A stretch of 64,000 bases of DNA. Origin: Buxus sempervirens (taxonomy: Eukaryota > Streptophyta > Magnoliopsida > Buxales > Buxaceae). The notes beneath the pieces were generated by a model. It was given only the letters and a program-made list of their open reading frames with translations, did not search any database and was not told where the DNA came from. The stretch spans positions 34,772,766-34,836,765 of the forward strand of contig OX387184.1 in the NCBI GenBank assembly GCA_947561395.2, written 5' to 3'. A program made the position numbers and the translations under genes. Each line of letters opens with the position of its first letter. The stretch's first letter is position 1. Of the stretch, positions 56,138 through 64,000 are shown in pieces.

Positions 56138-56541
56138 ACTCGGATCTGGGGCGTTACAATTTTATCGAGCATTAAAGTATAACTATTTTATATATTATAA
56201 CTGTTTATTCATGCATGTTGTTACCTACTGAGATATTCGTATCTCATTCCTATTTTGTTTCGTTTTGTTTTTCAGCTGATACGCGTGAAGGAGACTTGGG
56301 GTTTGCTTCTTGGGGCGAGTTTACTAATTTTCTTCCAGAGGATTATTATTATCCTGAGTAGTTAGGTTTTCGAGGTTGATATAGTTATTCAAGACATTGG
56401 CTATTTATTTGTTATTTTATGGATTGATGTTTATGAGAGTGAGAGTGATAGAACCTGTTTTACCAGACTTGATTTATTTTTGATGAGATGGTTTGGATGA
56501 CTTTTTTCCCACGCTTATTATTGGTTTTTATTGATGATAAA
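56138..56541 (+). mobile_element. Ends of two nested T-type LTRs
   Basis: ACTCGGATCTGGGGCGTTACA (56138-56158) is only the terminus of a T LTR; the Tat element separates it from its body. The rest (56159-56541) is the 3' part of another T LTR: CATGCATG, GAGATA-TTCG-TATCTC, a TTTTTCAG acceptor ending about 56275, and GAGGATTATTATTATCC. It is interrupted by the reverse LTR at 56542. Confidence 0.65.
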
Positions 56542-58690
56542 TGTAATGCCCCGGATCCGTGTTATTCAATAAAGATATAACATGTCTCACGGAGGTTATG
56601 TATGGGCCCACAATTCAATTACATTCATCAAAGTGCGGAATATTGATTCATTTATTTAAGCACGGGAAATCGACTCAACATGAATATTCTCAATTCTAAA
56701 CATTTTGAATACCAATCTAAAGATTATTCTATTACAAATTTAACGGATCAAATTTCTCAGGAAAACCTACTAAGGCTATGGAAGATTATAATCCTCCTCT
56801 CTATAGTAATTCGCCGGCTCTACCCCGATAGTCGTATCCTCACCAAGAGTATCTGAAAACAAAACAAAAACAACGTAATGAGATACGAATATCCCAGCAA
56901 GTAGCACATGCATGTAGAAAACAATTTGCTTTAATTCTAAAACATGCCACGAATAATATTCGATTACAAGTAACCAATAGAAATATCATCAAGTTGGAAA
57001 TTCATAAGTTCTCAATAACCAGTAGCACAAATGTCCAACCAAATAATAAACCATTCACACTGTGGCCAATGTCATGTAGTTCACTTCTATTGTGTAATTT
57101 GCATACCAAAGTGACATCCAAGCCTCCTTGTATACAGTCTGGTCAAAATTGACTCGGTACTCTGAAATGACTGCCTACCCAAGAACTTTGTCATCCAATG
57201 TCGGCTTACTCCGGGTTTTGACATTGACAACCCGGCCTACCAAGGATACGGACTGCTCTACACTGGTCATGGCAACACCCATGGATATGCAATTACCCCA
57301 ATAAAGCCAACTCATTACATTACTAAACTTAAGACATGGATCCAAGGCAAGCTAGACCAATAGCTTGTAATCAAATCAATAAGTGTTCCAAAAGTTCAAT
57401 TAAACCATGGATCAACCATGACCCAAAACCATTCCATCATGGAGTATCACAAATTTATATCTTTCGATGTAAATGACTTTCTCAAACCAGTTCATATATT
57501 CAATCATTCATATGAAATAAAACCACATTTCCTTTTTGAATAAAGTGACTCATCACAAACCAAAACTCATGCAAGTACTTCATCAATCCGATGTAAAACA
57601 AATAATTTAAAACCAAATCACAATTCAACTTCTCAATTATGACCAAAAGCATGTTCTCACCGACTGAAACACTTACAAGTAATGTAGGATAAGAGATACC
57701 TATGTAGAATTCCTACAACTGGATTTGATAACCTAAAATCCTCTTTAAATTCCCAAAAGTGTACTAACTCATAGATAAAGTGGACAATTAATTAATATAA
57801 ACTCCTTAATATAATTGGCTTTCAAAGGCACCTTAAGAATGATCTTATAGAAGTGTTACAAGTGGTGGAATCAACAAAATCTTGTCCTATAAGGATTTGG
57901 GTATAAAAGTGTCTCAAAAATCTAATTTAGGAAAATGTGCAAAAACTCTTCATTTTATTGAATTTTAATCTAGTTCCTGTGCAAGCACTTTCTAATTACC
58001 TAAATCTTACTTGTACATAAGTTGGATTTGGTTAAAAGTAATTCCATGGTCAAACTCATCTCCAATTGGAAAATCTAGGTTTACTAGTATGGTTGCTCAA
58101 ACTAAGGCTGGCAATGGGTCGGATATATATCCGAATCCGACCCGAATCCGATCCGAAATTACCGAATTTGGATATAGGATTTAGATCCACAGTTCGGATA
58201 CGGATCTCGAATTTCGGATCCGAATTTTTTCGGATTCGGATTCAGATATACATATATCCGATCCGAACCTAAAACATACTTATAATATATATAAACTTAG
58301 CCCAGACCATGGTTCAACCATAAATTAAAAGGGTTAAATCATCATTTGATCATTAGACACTTGGATTTGTGTTAAAATTTACAATTAATTTTACTTTAAT
58401 TGTTAAAATTGTTTTTTAAAGTTTCAGGTTCAAACAGGCTTGAATTCGGATTTCTAATTGAATTCGGATTTTGGTTTTGAATTCGGATTTAGGATCGGAT
58501 ATCTGATCGAATTCAGATTTTGGATATTCATTGAATTTCGAATTCGGATTTAAGTATTAAAGATCCGTCAGATATCAGATCGAATTTGGATATCGGTCAA
58601 TTTTTTTTGGATCGGATTCGGATCTTAGCAAATCCATATCATATTCGACCGATTGCCACCCCTAACTCGAACCGGCGCTCGAGCCTATTT
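56542..58690 (-). mobile_element. T-type LTR, reverse, old and truncated
   Basis: It starts TGTAATGCCCCGGATCCGTG, as at 38415. A diverged hairpin array is at 57128-57265, where the second stem is CAATGTC/GACATTG. A hAT-like MITE interrupts it at 58103-58664. The right end is unclear; the B-type LTR seems to begin shortly after 58672. No gene is seen. Confidence 0.65.
58103..58664. mobile_element. hAT-like MITE (562 bp) rich in CGGATCCGAAT words
   Basis: Terminal inverted repeats are TAAGGCTGGCAATGGGTCGG on the left and TAGGGGTGGCAATCGGTCGA as the complement of the right end (about 19 of 23 match). Flanking 8-bp duplications GCTCAAAC (58095-58102) and ACTCGAAC (58665-58672) match at 6 of 8; both differences are transitions. 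The 8-bp length and TAGGGGTGGCAA-type ends fit hAT elements. The interior is a mosaic of TCGGAT/ATCCGA inverted repeats. There is no transposase. Confidence 0.78.
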
Positions 58691-58910
58691 CGAGCGGCCA
58701 ATTAATTTAAAGATTTTAGCATGGTCCTTCAACCATCAATGAGTACCCACTCTCCTCCCATTCACATCGATGAGCTCCCCTTACCATGGGAGTGTAAAAG
58801 GGATGCCAAGAAACAAAAAAGAAATCGGGAAGCAATAAAAAAGGCATACTCCAAGTAATAAATAAGAGGAAATGGTTAGAAAATCACTATTCTTATATAT
58901 GTTGAATAAA

Positions 58911-61243
58911 TGTAAAACCCCAGTTTTGAGTAGAAAAAAAATATATTAATAAAATATAAATATATAGACACATGGATTAATCAGTAGGTTTAATCAAAAA
59001 TTTATGTAAAGCTGGAGATTGTGGTCAATAGTTGGCAAAGAAAATAAGTAGAATGCTATTAAGTAACTAAGTGCGAACTTAAAAAAATTTTGTAGTGAAT
59101 AGGAACTTAGCAAATAAATAATCCTGGTAACCTCAACTTTAATGAGGGGTAGATAGGGAATCCCGAGGGTTAATTTAACGCCGGGGATAAATTAGGTTAA
59201 ACCTTGCAACGTCTATAAATAGATTTCTAATGTAAAAATTTTCGGAGGTTAGGGAAAAGTTGCTGCCAGAAATTAGGGCGTCGACCGAAAAGCTGGATCT
59301 CTAGAGGAGTACATCAAAAAAGGTTGGAAGCTAGAAGAAGATCCTTAATACCGGTGAGTAGCATCGTTTTAAAACTGGGTTTTCATATTGAATCGTGAGA
59401 TTAGTCTGAATGCATATGTTTTCTGTGTTTTCGGGAAGAAGACAGTCCGAGTGTGGGTTTTCTCTCTAAGATTGAATGAGATAAATAAAAATGTGGTTAG
59501 AATAATTTCGAAAGTGTTTTAAATGTCTTCTGAGGATATTAGGAGAATAAAGAAATTGTTGCAGAGAGAAAAAGTTCGGCCAGAGGTGTAGATCTAGAAA
59601 TAACAGGGTCGGAAATACATGTTAGTATCCGCCGAGTTGGCGCTAACTAGCGCCAACTGGAGGTAGTGGGCGCAAGGAATTGATCTCTATCCGCCGAGCT
59701 CACGCTTAGTTCGCGCCTAGCTCACGCGGACTTAACTTATACCGGCTCTTTCCGCGCGAAGCGTGCGCGAAGTTCGCGCCTACCTCATGCTCATCTCGCG
59801 CCCACTCGATATTAAGTAAGCACATACTATATTTTTACCCACGACATATCCGCCGACCTCGCGCCTAGCGCAGGAGGTCAGCGCATGGTCCTAAAATTTG
59901 CCGAATGTAGAGTTTTGACCCAATTAAGCTGGTTTTGATGATTCTGAGGGTTTGAGCACTTGAGTAATGATTTGTTTAGGACTTTAGAAACATTATTCCC
60001 TATTAAATTTTCTTTGAGAATAATAAGTGGAAATTCTAGAAATTTTTAGAAGCATCCAAGATTATTTCGACAGGGTTAATGATAGATGATCTCATTGTAC
60101 CTAATCCTAGGAGTACCTGATTTAGGTTCCTGTTATTACATACTATAGTTGACTGCGAATTTATTTCATCTGATTTTTTTACCTGATTGCAAGTTTCTGA
60201 AATGTATTGTAAAGAATTCTTTTGGTGTGAGTAAAGGGTTTTATTACAAATGAACATGTGTTGTGAATTGTGAGTAACTGCTGGAGATACATGAGATGCT
60301 GTTTTGGTCCAGAGGGACGTGTGGCGAACTGGTTGAGTTACACATGATGTTGAACGTGTTGTTTTGCTTTGAAGTCAGAGTTGTGTTTTACGTTGGTTTA
60401 CTGTTTTGGTTTAGCTTGTCCTGGATCCAAAGTCTAGGCTTAGTAATGTGATGCCTTTGTTTTATTGGGTAATGGCATGGCCATAGAGTGTTGCCACGAC
60501 CGGTGTAGAGCAGCCAGAAACCCTGAGTAGGCCTGGTTGTCAATGTCGAAACCCTGAGTAGGCCAGCATTGGATGACGAAACCCTGAGTAGGCCGTCATT
60601 TCAGAGTATCCGAAACCCTGAGTAGGTCGGAACTGTGTACATGGAGGTGTGGAGGTCGCTCTGGCATGTTAATTAACCAATCAAATAATTACATAACATT
60701 GACCATTGTGGGATTTTTGTTTATCTAGTTTTAGATATATTATTGGATTATAGTAGAATTTGGTTTTTCTAGGAGCGTGGATATAATGATATTGTTTCTT
60801 TGAAACCAATTGGAATTTTGTTGACAAAGGTATTCCGATTTTAAATACGTACAGATTTTCATTATCTATATCCTTGTGTTAAATAAATTACTAGGGGTTT
60901 TCTTCGGCTCCATCGAGTTATTGCCTGCTTACTCGTGTTATTATTCGACTCATAATGTACAACTGGTAAATTGTATTTGTGCATGCATGTGCTGCTCACT
61001 GAGATATTCGTATCTCATTCTGTTGTTTCTGTTTTGTTTTTCAGATACATATGGAGAGCCGATACTTGCGGGTTGTTTATTGGGCCATGTGAGTTATTAC
61101 TTTGGGGTTATTGTAGCGCACTCTGTTTCGTAGTAATATTGAGTTCATATTTTCTTTACTCTGGTAGTGCGATCCTGCTATTAATAATAACCTCTGGAGA
61201 CGAGTTACGGGTTTTCTTTGTGACTCAGATTTGGGGTGTTACA
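58911..61243 (+). mobile_element. Solo T-type LTR (2333 bp), TSD ATAAA
   Basis: It starts TGTAAAACCCCAG and ends TTGGGGTGTTACA, flanked by ATAAA at 58906-58910 and 61244-61248. It has a predicted donor CCG|GTGAGTAGCATCG at 59354, a GCGCC block at 59630-59890, a hairpin array at 60505-60635, a perfect GAGATA-TTCG-TATCTC hairpin at about 61000, and an acceptor GTTTTTCAG ending 61044. Confidence 0.93.
60505..60635 (+). repeat. Four-hairpin constant-loop array, solo T LTR
   Basis: The loops are AAACCCTGAGTAGG in all four units. Stems include ATGACG/CGTCAT, CAATG/CATTG with weaker inner pairs, and AGTATCCGA/TCGGAACT with one bulge. Confidence 0.82.
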
Positions 61244-61555
61244 ATAAATCACCAAGAAGAACGTACGTTGGGGTAACAAAGTCCCTTTAGAGATGTGGCA
61301 GCCCCTGGATGGATGTGGACATCAACTAGGAGGTCTCTTGTTCCAAAACAGCCTCCTCCTTGTCCTCTTGTGGGTGAAAATGAGAAGAAAGGAAGGAAAG
61401 GGGAGATTCAAGGGTTATTTTGGTGATGTAATGGGGCTTGGGTGAATGGGGAGTGGTCACTAGGGTCACTGGTCACAGGGGGCTTGTGGGGATGAAGGGG
61501 GAGGAGAAGCAACCCTGAAACAAGGGGGCTGTGGACCCTATTTATAGAAAAAGGT

Positions 61556-61674
61556 CTCGTCCGCACTTGATGTGCGGACGAGATCATCCTTTGCGTAATG
61601 AGTGCCACATCTGCCATGTGGCGATTCGTGCAGAGGAAAATATTTTCCGTGTCCGCACATGAAGTGCGGACGAG
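61556..61674 (-). repeat. GTCCGCAC palindromes abutting the TATA box, B LTR copy 4
   Basis: CTCGTCCGCAC-TTGAT-GTGCGGACGAG without mismatch (61556-61582) and GTCCGCAC-ATGAA-GTGCGGAC (about 61650-61672). Two more lie at about 63557-63580 and 63588-63611, beyond the Harbinger-like insert. Confidence 0.88.
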
Positions 61675-61710
61675 ACAAATTTAGTTCATTTTTCTCTGTC
61701 CGCACACTAA

Positions 61711-63505
61711 TGCTCCGTTTGTTTTGATGTAGAATGTTTTCATCAGAAAACATTCTACATCAGAAAATGTTTTCAGGAAAATCAAAGTTTTTCAAGTGTT
61801 TGGAGGGACATTGGAAAATAAACTTGAAAATGAGAAATTTTCGTTTCTTATGTTTGGAACAAATGAAAATAATCAAGGAAAATGACCTGAAACTTGCTGT
61901 AACCTATCGGTTCAAAAAAATTGGACCAACTAAAGAACTATCAACAAGCTCTACATAAAAAATTTTAAGAACACAAAATCAAAAATTCTAAATAATAATT
62001 AACACCATAAGATAGAACAAAGCACCAATGTTAAAGTATGTGCGGCAAATTGGTTTTTTCCACAGCTTGGCCTGGGTTAAATGAGTGCATCTGAATCACA
62101 TAAAGGGCAGGAGCTTTTACCGTTTAAGGTATCTAGGAAACCCTCATGGTCTTGGCAAAAACTATGATTTCCTAAACCATTCTCTCCCTCTCTCTATAAA
62201 CCGAACCATAGGCTTTTAAACCCAAAAAAAAAACCATTGGTTTCTCCAACTATGGTTTCAAACATTGAAACCTTTCCCCTTTTTTCTTCTCAGAAACCAT
62301 GGTTTAATTGAAACTACCGTGGTTTCAACTTTCCTTACAGAAGTTGAAACCATGGTTTTAATTTTAGTTGAAACTGCATTTTCAGTTTCAAAAACCATTA
62401 CAACGATTTCTGAAACCATTGTTCAAATCCATGATGGAAAATGCGATTTTCTCTTTCAACTCTCTCTTCTCTCATGAAAAACAAGAAGAGAAGACCTTGG
62501 TAGCCCATCCTCATCCTCCTCTCTGTTTCTAGAGAGCACGAAGGAGGAGAAGCTGTTCTCAAGTAATTATCGGTGCCTCCCCATCTATCGGTTTCCGGAA
62601 TGCAATAAAAAAGAAAACACGGAGGAGGAACACTAACTCTCGGTTGATTATTGTTGTTGCAATTGAGAGTCAAATCACCATGAATGAACAGCGGTGGAGC
62701 TAGAGCAGCAGCTGAGGCTGTCTACTAGGTGATATCGAGGAGCTCGGACTCGGAGATACAATGAATCCGTCTTCTTCAATGAAGAGTTTCAGAAACTTTG
62801 GAGAGATTCAAGAGTTTCAGTAATATAATGGAGAAGGAGGCGTAGAGTATAAACATGAGGCAATGAATCCGGCTCATTTTCTCTTCCGGACTAGAAACAG
62901 GACCAGAAACAGCCAAACCCATCACCAATAAATCGATAAGCAAGCAATCCCAGGAAAATACCAGATTCCGAAACACTGAAAAACACCACAACAAATATTA
63001 AAAAAAAGGAAATTGTAGGATGCTAATGGAAGAGATTGAAAAACGAGAGAGGGTATAGAAGCTACAACGACTTGATATTCTCTCGTTTTGTTTTCCTGTT
63101 AGCAAAGAAAAAAAACAGGGTAAATACGTACCTTAAATCGTTGGAGAAGGAAGAACTATTGATTTACAACTATGAAACAACTCTTGAATATGGAAGATGA
63201 TATAACAGCCTTGTAGCGATAGAAGAGAAGCTCGAAGATGGAAGACAATAGAACAACCTATAGAAGAGAAGTTACCAATCGGGCTCTCGTGTTTTTAGGC
63301 TACAGATAGATACGAGCGTGATTTTGTTTTCTGGAAAACGACATAAAGGATCTTGGACGGTGAGTCGTTTTCCAGAAAATTGCTATTTTTAAGGAAAACT
63401 ATTTTACATTATATTGTATTTTACATGGAAACAAACACTTGGAAAACCCTACTTTACCCCAAAAACATTTTCCATATTAAATTTTACATCGAAACAAACG
63501 CAGCC
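61711..63505. mobile_element. PIF/Harbinger-like non-autonomous element (1795 bp), TSD TAA
   Basis: Ends are TGCTCCGTTTGTTTTGATG on the left and GGCTGCGTTTGTTTCGATG as complement of the right (about 21 of 25 over the full repeat). TAA duplications lie at 61708-61710 and 63506-63508. A perfect 16-bp inner inverted repeat, GATGTAGAATGTTTTC around ATCA, sits at the left end (61727-61762). Many GAAACCATGGTTTC palindromic words occur at 62230-62420. I see no transposase. Confidence 0.8.
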
Positions 63506-64000
63506 TAAGTGTGGATTTCAAGATTTTTCGAGATTTACGGGATTTCGGATAAGATTTCGTCGGCACATGATGTGCGGACAAGGCACGTCTGCACATGATG
63601 TGCGGACGATCACGTGTAAAATGCTTGATTTGACCTTTCTCTTTCCTCTGTTGGACGAAATCTTCTTCTGATTTTCTTTTTATTTAAATTATAAAAAGTG
63701 AGATATTTTTAGAAAAAATATTATTTTATTCCCGATTTTTATTTGCTTGTCCTTTTCTACATCTTTGCCACGTGGACAGTTTTCCTAAAATCTTGAATTG
63801 TCCATAACTTTCTCATTCGAGCTCCAATTCTGGAAAACTCAGTTGCGTTGGAACCGTGTCGGAATTCTCTGTCCACTGGGACAGGGTTGAGCAACTAATC
63901 CAGGTTCAAACAGAAAGTCAATTTCTGCTCCCCTGTGGGTTTGACCAGCCCATAACTTCTTCATCCGGATTCCGATTCTAGCAAACTCAATTGCGTTAGA

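Larger units (their letters stand above)
58673..64000 (-). mobile_element. B-type LTR, copy 4, carrying two insertions, cut by the window end
   Basis: It is recognised from the promoter layout (TATA at about 61540, palindromes 61556-61674 and 63557-63611 on GTCCGCAC) and from the TTGCGTTGGAACCGTGTCGG segment at about 63843 shared with copies 1 and 3. A solo T LTR (58911-61243) and a Harbinger-like element (61711-63505) interrupt it. The left boundary is approximate and the LTR start lies beyond the window. No gene is seen. Confidence 0.75.

Overview
The window is plant nuclear DNA and, as far as I can see, consists almost entirely of nested LTR retrotransposons. The evidence is Ty3/gypsy and Ty1/copia polyproteins of plant type, plant tRNA-iMet-type and Ogre/Tat-type primer sites, PIF/Harbinger and hAT-like elements, and LTRs ending in TG...CA with 5-bp target duplications. 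I found no host gene, rRNA, tRNA gene or CRISPR. It fits an angiosperm, probably a eudicot, with a repeat-rich genome; I cannot name the species. I use four working LTR names. T = Tekay/Del-type chromovirus. Z = a related family starting TGTAAAACCCCGAA. A and B = LTRs of the Tat/Ogre side, starting TGTAGACACCCC and TGTAAGCACC.

Layout. 1-746: end of a Z LTR. 747-11647: an old T LTR split by a complete young T element (1561-11331, TSD TGTAT) with one open gag-pol of 1560 codons. 11811-18351: a chimeric T LTR (TSD TAAAT) holding a reverse solo LTR (12125-14387, TSD AGGGG). 18764-33809: a forward A LTR holding a reverse solo B LTR (18970-32250, TSD GTGAG), which holds a nearly intact Sirevirus-like copia element on the minus strand (19841-29828, TSD GTGGG). 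That element has gag-pol with one in-frame stop plus a third ORF. 33810-38414: 3' end of a reverse Z element with a broken antisense gene. 38415-48724: truncated T and B LTRs with a Z LTR inside. 48725-56137: 5' half of a reverse Tat element (decayed gag-protease, tandem repeats, PBS, 5' LTR). 56138-64000: T LTR pieces, a hAT-like MITE, and a further B LTR containing a solo T LTR (TSD ATAAA) and a Harbinger-like element (TSD TAA).

The most striking signal is not a protein. Every LTR family here carries arrays of hairpins or palindromes, each family with its own sequence but at a conserved place. T LTRs carry four consecutive hairpins with one constant loop and different stems, and the stems change on both sides between copies. 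The copia LTR carries about nine hairpins sharing loop AATCCA. All four B LTRs have a palindrome starting about 10-14 bp upstream of the TATA box with a different stem in each copy, often repeated elsewhere in the same LTR. The T and Z arrays lie inside what looks like a conserved leader intron: a GTGAGT or GCAAGT donor, then a GCGCC-rich block, the hairpins, a GAGATA-TTCG-TATCTC type hairpin, and a T-rich CAG acceptor. I infer a cis-acting RNA system, possibly for packaging or dimerising unspliced genomic RNA. This is not demonstrated by sequence alone.

A second theme is a captured plant gene family. Related proteins occur as the third ORF of the copia element, in sense, and as a disrupted gene with a probable intron, antisense, in the Z element.
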